DNA of 12,347 nt from DATBGS01 sp036557885 (GTDB taxonomy: Bacteria > Chloroflexota > Ktedonobacteria > Ktedonobacterales > DATBGS01): contig DATBGS010000117.1 of the NCBI GenBank assembly GCA_036557885.1, positions 1 through 12,347 on the forward strand. The letters are read 5' to 3'. The notes under the pieces were generated by a model. The model was not told the origin of the DNA. It searched no databases and worked only from the letters and a program-made list of their open reading frames with translations. This document shows positions 1 to 7,233 of the stretch, in pieces. A program made the translations under genes and the position numbers. The first letter of the stretch is position 1, and the number at the start of each line of letters is the position of its first letter.

Positions 1-1
1 G

Positions 2-223
2 CAACGTATCGCCCTGGCTCAACGCCTCCTGGAAACCACAGACGATCCCATCGAGCACATCGCCCGCTGTTGTGGCTTCCACTCGGCAGCGACGTTGCGC
101 TTGCACTTTCGGCGCTTCCTCCGGGTCTCGCCACAGGTCTATCGTACCTCCTTTCCTACGGCATCGACCGACTGCACCAGGGCATCCAAGCGGCACATGT
201 GTCTCACTCCCCCAGCGTCTTAG
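2..223 (+). CDS. AraC/GlxA-family transcriptional regulator, C-terminal HTH fragment (5' end outside window)
   Basis: The frame starting at base 2 is open from the window edge to TAG at 221-223, giving about 73 residues. It reads RIALAQRLLETTDDPIEHIA, then a GFHSAATLRLHFRR segment, then VSPQVYR. These are the second helix-turn-helix and end of an AraC-type DNA-binding domain. The spacing and the SAATLRLHFRR variant resemble GlxA-type regulators, which carry a DJ-1/PfpI domain upstream, but that part lies outside the window so the subfamily is inferred. The domain ends near residue 52; the remaining roughly 20 residues are an unstructured tail. The gene converges on the MFS gene at 220-1662: its TAG and the neighbour's TAA share four bases, leaving no room for a terminator between them. 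Family call is firm; target genes and ligand cannot be read. Confidence 0.85.
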   Translation, partial: QRIALAQRLLETTDDPIEHIARCCGFHSAATLRLHFRRFLRVSPQVYRTSFPTASTDCTRASKRHMCLTPPAS

Positions 224-1662
224 GGATGGCCTGGTGCCGTCGGTCGGTTCTGCGCATGGAGCGCTTCACTCGCCGCCACACCTGGCTCACCATCGCCTGC
301 TGGAGATGCGTGGTGCGAGCGTTGTGGGGAGGCTGCAGAGGCAAGGACCGTTGCGAGAGGCAAACGTCTTTCCAGCCAGGCGACTGCAGCCACCGCGACG
401 AGCAGCACCACGGTCAGGATCAGCCAGAACGCTGAGGGAACGGTGACCAGCAACGCGGTTGCCACCAGCGGCGTGATGGCTTGGGCCATGCCGAGCGACA
501 GACTTATCAGGGCAAGGTATCGCCCGCGCAGATGCAGAGGTGCCATCGCGGCGGCAAGGGCTATCATGGTCGCAATCACGATGATCTCTGCTATCGTCGC
601 GAGCAGCATCAGTGCGCCCAGGGTGACCACGAGCGTGTGTGCGGGGAGGAGTGGCGTCGCTGCCAGACCGAGAAACGCCACCATATAGCCGATCCCGCCC
701 ACCATCAAGGTGCGGGTCCGCCGACGGGATGCGAGGAGTCCCATGATTGGTATCTGCGCACCGACGATGAGCCCGGTATTGAGCGCAAAGAGCGCTCCTG
801 GTACCCAGAGAGGAACGCGGAGCACGCTCACACTGTACGGGGCCAATACGATGTCGACGCTATAGTTGCTCATCCAGAACACCATACTGACGAGCACGAG
901 GACCAGGAAGGGATGATCGCGCAGGATCGCGCGATAGCCGCTCACCCCGCCTCTGGCGGCACGGGATTCGCCCGCGCTCGCCTCAAGGGATGCGGAAGGA
1001 GTGCTCGGTGTTGCAGGAGAGCCTGTGGAGTTGGTGCTCCTCGTCGTCTGCAGCGGGACCCGGGTCAGCATGAGCGCGGCAGCCACAAAACTGACGGCGT
1101 TGAGGACCACGATCACCTGATAGCCTCCTCTCCCACCTGTGGCCACAGCCACGCCCCCGAACACCCCACCCACACCCAGTCCCGCGTTGCCCATCACGCG
1201 TCTCAGGCCGATCCAGCGATCCCGCTCGTCCGGCGCGGCGAGGTCTGCCAACAGCGCGAGTCCAGCGGGCGTGGTATCTCCCAGTGCGACGAGCGTGGCG
1301 AGGAGGAGGAAGACGGGAAAGGAGTGGGCCAGGAGAAAGCCGAGAAACCCCACTGCCTGTACCAGGTAGGCCGCGATCTGCAGCGCGCGGGCGCCGAAGC
1401 GGTCCACGAGCGCACCTTGCAGGGGGCCGGTAGCCAGACTCACTCCAAAGGCGACAGAGAGTCCCAGGCCGACCAGGGGGAACGAGAGGCCGACGACCTG
1501 ATGACCGTAGAGCACGACGAATGGGAGGTAGAGACCGGATCCCAGGGAATTGATGACACTGGCCACGACATACCAGTGCTGACCGGGCAGCAGATGCGGC
1601 AGTCCGCGCTGGAAGGAGTGGAACAGGAGCCTGACGTGTTTGCTGGCGTGGAACCGATGCAT
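220..1662 (-). CDS. MFS transporter (12-TM, drug/metabolite efflux type)
   Basis: A 480-residue integral membrane protein with about twelve hydrophobic segments in two halves. The halves are separated by a Ser/Thr/Pro/Ala-rich cytoplasmic loop at about 205-240. The loop after TM2 carries a motif-A-like GPLQGALVDRFGAR (79-92), typical of the major facilitator superfamily. The tail after about residue 430 is hydrophilic and low in complexity, extending past the last membrane helix, so the protein is longer than the usual 400-430 residues. The ATG at 1662 is preceded by AGAAGGTG about nine bases upstream, which supports this start. Substrate is unknown; the layout fits an exporter. A perfect 6-bp hairpin at 1726-1741 lies about 65 bp upstream. 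Long open frames antisense to it are GC-driven shadows. Confidence 0.85.
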   Translation of the reverse strand: MHRFHASKHVRLLFHSFQRGLPHLLPGQHWYVVASVINSLGSGLYLPFVVLYGHQVVGLSFPLVGLGLSVAFGVSLATGPLQGALVDRFGARALQIAAYLVQAVGFLGFLLAHSFPVFLLLATLVALGDTTPAGLALLADLAAPDERDRWIGLRRVMGNAGLGVGGVFGGVAVATGGRGGYQVIVVLNAVSFVAAALMLTRVPLQTTRSTNSTGSPATPSTPSASLEASAGESRAARGGVSGYRAILRDHPFLVLVLVSMVFWMSNYSVDIVLAPYSVSVLRVPLWVPGALFALNTGLIVGAQIPIMGLLASRRRTRTLMVGGIGYMVAFLGLAATPLLPAHTLVVTLGALMLLATIAEIIVIATMIALAAAMAPLHLRGRYLALISLSLGMAQAITPLVATALLVTVPSAFWLILTVVLLVAVAAVAWLERRLPLATVLASAASPQRSHHASPAGDGEPGVAASEALHAQNRPTAPGHP

Positions 1663-2225
1663 GGAGCGACACCTTCTGTGCTTGGGGAGTATTCAGACAG
1701 AGCACCCACAACGCCCCTCCGTGGCAGAGGATCGCTCCTCTTTGGTGGGAAACGGTGCTCACGTCAGGATTCTGCCATGAAGGTGGGGACGCTGCCAGAT
1801 GCAGAACGGACGCAGAGCATCACGAACCTGCCATTCCCCACGAAGCCCCATGTCCTTGACTGACAGAGTAGATGATGAAAATGCGCGAGAATGCCCGCGA
1901 GACCGACGTGCGGAGATCGAGCGCAATTGGTGTGTCTCACCCGGACGCGTTGTCTGATCGAGGGGCGTCCGGGAAAGCAGATTGTCGCCAGATCGCAAGG
2001 TCTGAACACGCGTAGGAACGCGCGTGTTGCTTGCGCACCTCTCGTTGGTCTCATCGAAGAACAAGCAGAAGTCTTTGTTCGGAGAGGAGTGCCAAGGGAT
2101 GCGAGTCGTCGCGGGACGCGGTGCTGTGGCTGAGATGTCCATAAAAAGAGCGTGGTGGCCTGTGTGCTGATCACTCCTGATCATAGCCCATCTATCGGTG
2201 AATCCTCTTTTGTCTACCCTCATAT
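1663..2225. other. Intergenic stretch without supportable gene
   Basis: About 560 bp between the MFS start and the AT-rich repeat cluster. Overlapping open frames exist on both strands (for example - strand 1759-2223 and + strand 1891-2133). Their translations are rich in Arg, Ser, Thr and Pro, show no domain I recognise, and contradict one another. No tRNA, terminator or clear promoter was found. It may be decayed coding DNA. Confidence 0.5.
1726..1741. repeat. Hairpin/operator-like inverted repeat upstream of MFS gene
   Basis: AGAGGA, a TCGC loop, then TCCTCT form a perfect 6-bp stem with a tetraloop, 64 bp upstream of the ATG at 1662. It could be a regulator site or a leader hairpin. It lacks a convincing T-run for a terminator on the - strand; on the + strand only TTT follows. 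No role is established. Confidence 0.35.
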
Positions 2226-2421
2226 TGCTGAGCTATTTACCAACTCGTTTTCATTTCCACAGCAGCGTTATTTACCAAGTAATTTCAATGGTTGAGCTTT
2301 ACGCTTGATATGAATGGCTGAGCTATTTACCAGCTATTTTCTCACTATCAACCTTCCTATATTAGCTTGTTACCTGACCCTATATGGTTGAGCTATTTAC
2401 ACACTTGATTTCACTTCCACA
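2225..2421 (+). repeat. Cluster of six iterated direct repeats (core GAGCTATTTAC), transposon-end-like
   Basis: The core GAGCTATTTAC occurs exactly at 2230-2240, 2320-2330 and 2390-2400. Degenerate copies end at 2275 (GTTATTTACCAAGT), 2302 (GTTGAGCTTTACGCTTGAT) and 2373 (TTAGCTTGTTACC). All face the same way, with core ends 27-43 bp apart. The first and last copies match over about 36 bp, including the trailing TTTCAYTTCCACA part (2225-2260 and 2385-2420). The stretch is strongly AT-rich against GC-rich surroundings. Arrays of similar sites in one orientation are what transposases of the IS21, Mu or Tn7 type bind at element ends, so this may be a solo or decayed end. No transposase gene or opposite end is visible nearby. 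A set of regulator binding sites is the alternative. Confidence 0.6.
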
Positions 2422-2491
2422 ATTCCTCACGATTTGGGAGTATGTTCTATGAGATCACCTCCAAGGAGGGAGGCCAGCAGAAACATTGATA

Positions 2492-2500
2492 TGATATGCT
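2492..2500 (+). promoter_or_regulatory. Possible extended -10 promoter for the DinB-like gene
   Basis: TGATATGCT fits the extended -10 pattern TGnTATnnT, about 40 bp upstream of the ATG at 2540. It would start a transcript near 2507. There is no recognisable -35 at the right distance, so this is only a candidate. Confidence 0.25.
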
Positions 2501-2539
2501 GGTGGCGACAAGACACGTATTTCAAAAGGGAGAGACTCA

Positions 2540-3013
2540 ATGGACGATTCAATTGAGCGCTTCAAACAATCGCGCGAGGCATTAAACGCCGTCATTGCCC
2601 GTTTTTCTGACGAAGCCCTCAGCAAACCAGGCAGCGAAGGCGAATGGACTCTCATCGAGGAAATGGCGCATATTGCCGCGTGGGATACCTGGGCCAAAAA
2701 GGTGATCGAACTACGCTTTACTCAGGATGAGGTGCCCCAGGAGATGCTTGAGGAAGCCCGCAATCCTGACCCATTCAACGCCCGCGCTGCTGTCGCCTGG
2801 AGGGGCTTTACCCCTGGGCAGGCGCGCACCGCGTTCATTGGCGCCTATGAAGACTTGATGCGCTTTGTGGAACAGGCGCCAGAAGAGAAGCTCTATCGCC
2901 AGATTCCCAGGCCAAATGGCAAAACCACCACGCCCACTGTCACGCTCAAGGGGCTGGTTGGGCATAACAATGAGCACCGGACCAGGCTGGAAGAGATACT
3001 AGCCAGGCAGTAG
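2540..3013 (+). CDS. DinB/ClbS-like four-helix-bundle protein
   Basis: A 157-residue soluble protein without signal peptide or membrane segment. Residues 1-22 (IERFKQSREALNAVIARF), the EWTLIEEMAHIAAWD segment (35-49) and the C-terminal GHNNEHRTRLEEIL (141-154) match the DinB superfamily fold. His44, His142 and His146 are positioned like that superfamily's metal-binding His triad. Family members include thiol-dependent transferases/hydrolases and ClbS-type protective proteins; the actual reaction here cannot be told. The ATG is preceded by AGGGAGA about seven bases upstream, a good ribosome site. The stop lies 18 bp before the following MFS gene on the same strand, so the two are probably co-transcribed. 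The length is normal for the family. Confidence 0.8.
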   Translation: MDDSIERFKQSREALNAVIARFSDEALSKPGSEGEWTLIEEMAHIAAWDTWAKKVIELRFTQDEVPQEMLEEARNPDPFNARAAVAWRGFTPGQARTAFIGAYEDLMRFVEQAPEEKLYRQIPRPNGKTTTPTVTLKGLVGHNNEHRTRLEEILARQ

Positions 3014-3031
3014 CATAGGCGTCTATTTGCT

Positions 3032-4219
3032 TTGAAGATTGCACGAATCACTCTCCCCCTGGCGTTTTTTGCTTTTATCTTGATTGGCGCCAATGATGGA
3101 GCAGTCGGCGTACTGCTGCCCAGCATGCGCGGCTTTTATCAGGTGGACAAAGCAACGATTGGTTTCCTGTTTCTGGCAGGAGCCTTGGGGTATCTTCTTG
3201 CCTCATTCAACCAGGGGCTGCTGATTGAACAACTGGGCAATCGCCTGTTTCTTGTCGTTGGCGCGAGCGTCTTTATTCTGGGGGCAGGGACGCTCAGCCT
3301 CCGCCCCGTCTTCCCCGTCGCGCTTGTGGCTGTGATGCTGATTGGCGGTGGTGGGGCCGCGCTGGATGCTGGCTTAAACGCTTACATTGCCGGGCTGCCG
3401 CGCAACGCCAGCTTGCTGAATTATCTGCATGCCTTCTACGGGATTGGCGCGTTGATCGGGCCAGCGCTGGCCTCGCTCATCCTGGCTGCTAGCTGGACCT
3501 GGAACAGCGTCTATATCATCTGGGTGAGCGTGGGCATGGTGGCCCTGGTTGGCTTCTGGTTCGTCTTCAGGGAACCGGCTTTCGATGAAAACAAAAAAGC
3601 TGCAAAAGAACCAGGGAATGTGCTGGCGCTCGCGCTCAGGCTGCGGGTCGTCTGGATTGGCGCGCTGTTTCTCTTGTTTTATGTGGGCAGCGAGGTGAGC
3701 CTGGGAAGCTGGAGCTATACCTTTTTGACCGAGCAGCGCCATCTGCCCACCTTATTTTCTGGGTGGGCAGTGAGCGGCTATTGGTTCGGGCTGACCGTTG
3801 GGCGTTTAACGCTTGCCAGGCTTGCCGAGCGCGGAGGTGGTAAGCGCCTGATTCAGGGATGCCTGGTTGGAGTTGCTGTTGGCATTGTCCTCATCTGGTT
3901 CGCGCCTGATGGGGCCGTTGCTGCCGCTGGCCTGTGGATAGCGGGCTTTAGCCTGGGGCCAATCTTCCCGACAACGATTGCCATCATGTCCACGCTGGTG
4001 CCTTCGCGCCTGCTCCCCAGCGCGATTGGCTTTCTTGCCAGCCTGGGCAGCATGGGCGCAGCGCTCTTTCCCTGGCTGGCCGGCAATCTGGCACAGCAGT
4101 TTGGCCTGTGGACGCTGCTCCCCTATATCGTCGTATTATCAGGGGTGATGCTGGTGCTCTGGCTGGCGCTGCGTGGCCGACCAGCGATTGCGCCTTCTCC
4201 TGAAGTGAAGGGCAGCTAG
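3032..4219 (+). CDS. MFS transporter, FHS (FucP-like) sugar-porter type
   Basis: A 395-residue protein with about twelve membrane helices beginning at residue 8. The LDAGLNAYIAGLPRN segment (111-125), NYLHAFYGIGALIGP (130-144) and FYVGSEVSLGSW (216-227) resemble conserved signatures of the fucose/galactose/glucose:H+ symporter (FHS) branch of the MFS. A hydrophilic loop with DENKKAAKEPG (185-195) separates the halves. The substrate is unknown; a carbohydrate or similar solute is the family expectation. The start is TTG at 3032; no upstream ATG is available in frame and only a weak TAGGCG precedes it. Translation is therefore probably coupled to the DinB-like gene 18 bp upstream. The stop TAG shares CTAG (4216-4219) with the stop of mtaB on the other strand. 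Confidence 0.85.
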   Translation: MKIARITLPLAFFAFILIGANDGAVGVLLPSMRGFYQVDKATIGFLFLAGALGYLLASFNQGLLIEQLGNRLFLVVGASVFILGAGTLSLRPVFPVALVAVMLIGGGGAALDAGLNAYIAGLPRNASLLNYLHAFYGIGALIGPALASLILAASWTWNSVYIIWVSVGMVALVGFWFVFREPAFDENKKAAKEPGNVLALALRLRVVWIGALFLLFYVGSEVSLGSWSYTFLTEQRHLPTLFSGWAVSGYWFGLTVGRLTLARLAERGGGKRLIQGCLVGVAVGIVLIWFAPDGAVAAAGLWIAGFSLGPIFPTTIAIMSTLVPSRLLPSAIGFLASLGSMGAALFPWLAGNLAQQFGLWTLLPYIVVLSGVMLVLWLALRGRPAIAPSPEVKGS

Positions 4220-5703
4220 GCCAATACCCCAACCAGACCATCTTCCGTTATGCTGGTAAGGCGCACCTGGCTAAATGTGTTACGCAAATCGCCCGCGCCT
4301 GCCGCTGAATCGGGGGCAAGCTCCACGCGCAAGTAGTTATCCGTCAGCCCTTCCCAACCAGTGGGGCGCGGCTCCTCCCAGAGCACTTCCACCGTCCGCC
4401 CCACAAATTGCTGGCGGAAAGCGCGGCCATCGGCGGCTTGCAAGCCCAGCAATTGCTCGCTGCGTGCCTTCTTGATCTTATCGGGAATCTGGTTGCGCAT
4501 GCGCGCCGCAGCCGTCCCCTGGCGCGGCGAAAAGCGGAAAACATGGATTTTGGCAAAGCGCATCTCTTGCGCAAAACGATAGCTCAGTTCGGCGTCTTCG
4601 TCGGTTTCGCCGGGGAAGCCCGCGATCATATCGGTGGTGATGGCAATCTCCGGCACCAGGCGCCGCGCCGTCTCGATGATCGTGCGATAGCGCGCGCTGA
4701 GGTAGCGGCGGGCCATCTTGCGCAAAATCTGATCGGAGCCGCTTTGCAAGGGCAGGTGCAGATGGCGGCACATGCGCGGATTGCGCCAGATCGCCAGCCA
4801 ATCCAGGTTGAAGTCTTCTGGCTCCAGCGAAGACACGCGAATGCGGCGAATCTCGGTCTTTTCCAGCAGCGCGGCCATCAGGTCGCCCAGGTCGCCGCCT
4901 TCCGGGGCATGGTAATCGCCCAGATGAATGCCGGTCAGCACAATTTCTTGATAGCCAGCGGCAGCCTTGCGCCGCGTGTGCTCCACGATAGACGCGATGC
5001 TGCGGCTGCGCGAGGCGCCCCGCACAGTGGGCACGATGCAATAGGTGCAGCGATTATCGCAGCCATCCTGCACTTTCATCTGCACGCGCGTCCGGCTAAA
5101 CGGTGTGGGCGCGAGCGGCGCCAGATCAGTTACTGGCGCGTTTTCGGCCACCGCCTCTGCATCGAGCATGGCATCAGAGCCGGTGTGCATATTCAGCACA
5201 TCCAGCAACGGGCGCTGCCGTCGTGCTCTGGCAGGCGCAGCAGGCGTCAGAGGGGTGGTTTCTGGCGCTGTGGCTGGCGCGGCACTGGCTGCCGCCTGAT
5301 CTAAAACCCGCTCAACCAGCGCGTCTTTGCCCGCGTTGCCGATCACCAGATCAACCCCTGGCAGCGCGGCCACTGCCTGGGGCGCAATCTCGGCATAGCA
5401 GCCTGTGACCACCAGCAGCGCATCGGGTGCGCGACGTCGCGCCTGGCTGATCATCTGGCGCGAACTGCGGTCCCCTAGATGGGTGACGGTGCAGGTGTTG
5501 ACGACGTAGACATCAGCCAGGCCCGAAAAGTCGCGCTGCTCGAAGCCAGCAGCGCGGAACTGCTCGCTGATGGCGTCGCTATCCGCCTGATTGACTTTGC
5601 AGCCAAGCGTGGCGACGGCAAAGGTGCGCGGGGCAGGTGGTTCTTGTATATTTTGCTGGTTGGATGGTGCTGAATCGCTCATTGGTGTTGTGCTGTTGCT
5701 CAT
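4216..5703 (-). CDS. mtaB: tRNA (N6-L-threonylcarbamoyladenosine(37)-C2)-methylthiotransferase MtaB
   Basis: A radical-SAM enzyme that adds a methylthio group to t6A37 of ANN-decoding tRNAs. The N-terminal UPF0004/MTTase domain (about 26-135) has TLGCKVNQADSD, VNTCTVT and VVTGCYAE, supplying Cys35, Cys71 and Cys102 for the auxiliary 4Fe-4S cluster. The radical-SAM domain (about 205-430) has DGCDNRCTYC with Cys215, Cys219 and Cys222, then GIHLGDY, HLHLPLQSGSD and TTDMIAGFPGETDED. A TRAM-like tail follows (about 430-495). The CKVNQ motif and overall pattern fit MtaB rather than MiaB or RimO. It is longer than the usual 420-450 residues because an Ala/Pro/Thr-rich linker (about 136-200) separates the first two domains. 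The ATG at 5703 has GGTGAGG five bases upstream and its own promoter. All catalytic cysteines are present. Confidence 0.93.
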   Translation of the reverse strand: MSNSTTPMSDSAPSNQQNIQEPPAPRTFAVATLGCKVNQADSDAISEQFRAAGFEQRDFSGLADVYVVNTCTVTHLGDRSSRQMISQARRRAPDALLVVTGCYAEIAPQAVAALPGVDLVIGNAGKDALVERVLDQAAASAAPATAPETTPLTPAAPARARRQRPLLDVLNMHTGSDAMLDAEAVAENAPVTDLAPLAPTPFSRTRVQMKVQDGCDNRCTYCIVPTVRGASRSRSIASIVEHTRRKAAAGYQEIVLTGIHLGDYHAPEGGDLGDLMAALLEKTEIRRIRVSSLEPEDFNLDWLAIWRNPRMCRHLHLPLQSGSDQILRKMARRYLSARYRTIIETARRLVPEIAITTDMIAGFPGETDEDAELSYRFAQEMRFAKIHVFRFSPRQGTAAARMRNQIPDKIKKARSEQLLGLQAADGRAFRQQFVGRTVEVLWEEPRPTGWEGLTDNYLRVELAPDSAAGAGDLRNTFSQVRLTSITEDGLVGVLA

Positions 5704-5708
5704 TCATT

Positions 5709-5726
5709 CCTCACCAAGGCATTATA
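5709..5726 (-). promoter_or_regulatory. mtaB promoter (extended -10) and ribosome binding site
   Basis: On the - strand TGCTATAAT gives a perfect -10 (5721-5726) with the TGn extension. No good -35 exists at 17 bp (TTCTGG only), as is usual for extended -10 promoters. A start about seven bases downstream would fall near 5714, giving a leader of about a dozen bases that is almost entirely the GGTGAGG ribosome site (5709-5715). Confidence 0.65.
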
Positions 5727-5754
5727 GCACGCCACTCGCCCATCCAGAAAACTC

Positions 5755-5996
5755 AGCAGCAGGGCTGCATTTACTGCCAGGTGCGTGTCAGAGCACAGCA
5801 CGATGCGCAGCTTGTGGCCGCGCTCCAGCGCGGGGTTTTTGGGCTGCTTGAGCAAGAACATGGGCTTGGTGCCCAGCAGATAGAAGATCGTGACGCCATT
5901 GTCCTTGGCCGATTGCCAGAACGTCGTGGCCGAAAAGCGCGGCAAACTCACCAGCGGAATGCCTGCGATAAGACAGAGCACCCTATTCCACTGGGG
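5755..5996 (-). pseudogene. Remnant of an AMP-binding (acyl-CoA synthetase-type) enzyme
   Basis: The - strand frame encodes about 80 residues containing LIAGIPLVSLPRFSATTFWQ, then DNGVTIFYLLGTKPMFLLKQ, then a short stretch through RIVLCSD. This resembles the middle of ANL-superfamily acyl-CoA ligases (CaiC/long-chain type), where a GA.LVLLPRFSA..FW segment follows the ATP-binding loop. Both ends are lost. The N-terminal side stops at the TnpB element boundary near 6000; the C-terminal side ends about 50 bp before mtaB, with no AMP-binding core motifs or C-terminal domain. The frame stays open until a TGA at 5700-5702 that overlaps the mtaB ATG. The identification rests on pattern recognition of a short segment. 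Confidence 0.6.
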
Positions 5997-6002
5997 TCCA
6001 TG

Positions 6003-6130
6003 TAATGAAGTACCCCACTGCTCAAGCGGGGGGCTTCTACAGGCCCGTGAGCCTGTGGGCCACTTCCTGGCCCCGAAACAAGATGGTTCTTGCCGAGTTG
6101 TGGTCGCGGTCCAGTTCTGCCCCGCACTCA
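6003..6130 (-). ncRNA. Candidate TnpB omega-RNA scaffold
   Basis: TnpB guide RNAs are known to be processed from the 3' end of the tnpB transcript and the element's right end. Two hairpins lie here on the tnpB sense strand. One is a perfect 6-bp stem ACAGGC/GCCTGT with a 6-nt loop (6039-6056) spanning the tnpB stop. The second is a 7-bp stem CCCCGCT/AGTGGGG (6013-6031), which pairs fully only on this strand through one G-T/U wobble. The guide would be the flanking bases just below about 6003. The 5' limit is arbitrary. Confidence 0.4.
6013..6031 (-). repeat. Right-end subterminal hairpin of the TnpB element
   Basis: On the - strand CCCCGCT, loop TGAGC, AGTGGGG: seven pairs with one wobble. 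Its position just past the tnpB stop (6037-6039) matches the transposase-recognition hairpin of IS200/IS605 right ends. Confidence 0.7.
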
Positions 6131-7233
6131 CAGGAGTGCCAGCGCTGGTCTAGGGTTTTGTGGACCACTGCACCACATTGGCTACAAAGCTGGCTGGTAT
6201 TGTAGGGGTCCACAAACAGCACGCGGCGTCCGGCGCTCTCAGCCTTGGCGACGCAGAACTGCTGGAATTGTCCCCAACCAGCATCTAAGATGGATTGATT
6301 CAAGCCAGCTTTGGCGCTAGCTCCATTGGGCAGATACGCGCCTTCGTGCTCCGGGTCCGGTTTGGGTTCTGGCGCTTTGTTCATGTTCATAATGTGCAAA
6401 TCTTCAAAGACGATCAGCCCATAGCGGTTCACCAGCGAACGAGCGGCTTTGTGGTGAAAGTCTTTGCGTTGGTTCCGCACCTTGCGGTGGGCTTTTGCCA
6501 GCGCAAGCGCCGCACGTCTCCGTCGTCGGCTCCCACGCTTCTTCCGGTCCTTGGCTTGTTGCAGCACCTTCAAGCGCTTTTGTCCTTTGCGATAGAGGCG
6601 TGGGTTCTCGATGGTTTCCCCGGTCGAAAGGGTCGCAAAATGGAGCAGGCCCAGATCAATGCCCACCGCCTCTTCGCAGGGGGGCAACGGTTCCTCTTCC
6701 ACGACGCCTGAAAAGGTGACGTACCAGTGATTGACATCGCGCTTGATGGTGCAGGTTTTCACCTGGCCCACCAGCGGGCGATGCAACCGAACCTTCAAAT
6801 CACCAATTTTGGAGAGCGAAAGACAAGCATACCGCTCTTTCCCCGGCCCAGGCCAGCCTGCTAGGGCAAAGCCGGACTGCGGATAGGTGAAGCTGTCGTA
6901 GCGCCCCTGTCCTTGAAAGCGAGGATAGCCTGGCTTCTCGCCATTCCTCAGACGGCGAAAGAAGGCGGCAAACGCTTTATCCAGGCGGCGCAACACGTCT
7001 TGCAAGACCTGGCTGTAGATGTTCTGGTAGGCGGGGAAGGCGGCTTTGATGTCTGCTAGTTCAGCGGCTTGTTGGCTGTATCCCAGGCTCTTGCGGCGCA
7101 TCTGATAGGAGGCTTTGCGTTCTTCCAATCCGCTGTTGTAGAGGTGACGGCAGCGGCGCAGCACAAAGAGCAGGGTTTGCTCCTGCTTGGGGGTCGGGTA
7201 CAAGCGATACTTAAAGGCTTTCCTGATCAGCAT
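6037..7233 (-). CDS. tnpB: RNA-guided endonuclease TnpB (IS200/IS605 OrfB family)
   Basis: A 398-residue TnpB, counted from ATG 7233. The N-terminus MLIRKAFKYRLYPTPKQEQ is the family signature. The basic middle (about 215-260) includes RKKRGSRRRRR. The RuvC-like site is intact: Asp193 in VGIDLGLLHF, Glu277 in GLIVFEDL, and the aspartates of LDRDHNSA (375/377). The zinc ribbon CSQCG...CECG (Cys350, 353, 368, 370) sits between the last two parts. TnpB proteins cut DNA next to a short motif using an RNA guide from the element's right end. An upstream ATG at 7266 is in frame, but ATG 7233 begins the conserved domain and has GAGGAAG six bases upstream. The first 23 bases overlap the end of the RHH gene, so translation is likely coupled. 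The length is typical. Confidence 0.93.
   Translation of the reverse strand: MLIRKAFKYRLYPTPKQEQTLLFVLRRCRHLYNSGLEERKASYQMRRKSLGYSQQAAELADIKAAFPAYQNIYSQVLQDVLRRLDKAFAAFFRRLRNGEKPGYPRFQGQGRYDSFTYPQSGFALAGWPGPGKERYACLSLSKIGDLKVRLHRPLVGQVKTCTIKRDVNHWYVTFSGVVEEEPLPPCEEAVGIDLGLLHFATLSTGETIENPRLYRKGQKRLKVLQQAKDRKKRGSRRRRRAALALAKAHRKVRNQRKDFHHKAARSLVNRYGLIVFEDLHIMNMNKAPEPKPDPEHEGAYLPNGASAKAGLNQSILDAGWGQFQQFCVAKAESAGRRVLFVDPYNTSQLCSQCGAVVHKTLDQRWHSCECGAELDRDHNSARTILFRGQEVAHRLTGL

Noticed and set aside
481..1863. 460-residue + strand open frame
   Set aside because: It is antisense to a clear MFS gene. The translation is His/Glu/Arg-rich without a domain, as expected for a GC-rich shadow frame.
1759..2223. 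154-residue - strand open frame and overlapping frames in the 1663-2223 gap
   Set aside because: Composition is shadow-like (Arg, Ser, Thr, Pro), there is no recognisable domain and no good ribosome site, and competing frames cover the same bases.
2225..2421. Possible CRISPR array
   Set aside because: The repeats are degenerate, the spacing is irregular (27-43 bp), three of six copies are heavily diverged, and no cas genes are nearby.
4408..5304. 298-residue + strand open frame
   Set aside because: It lies antisense to mtaB, whose catalytic motifs are unambiguous.
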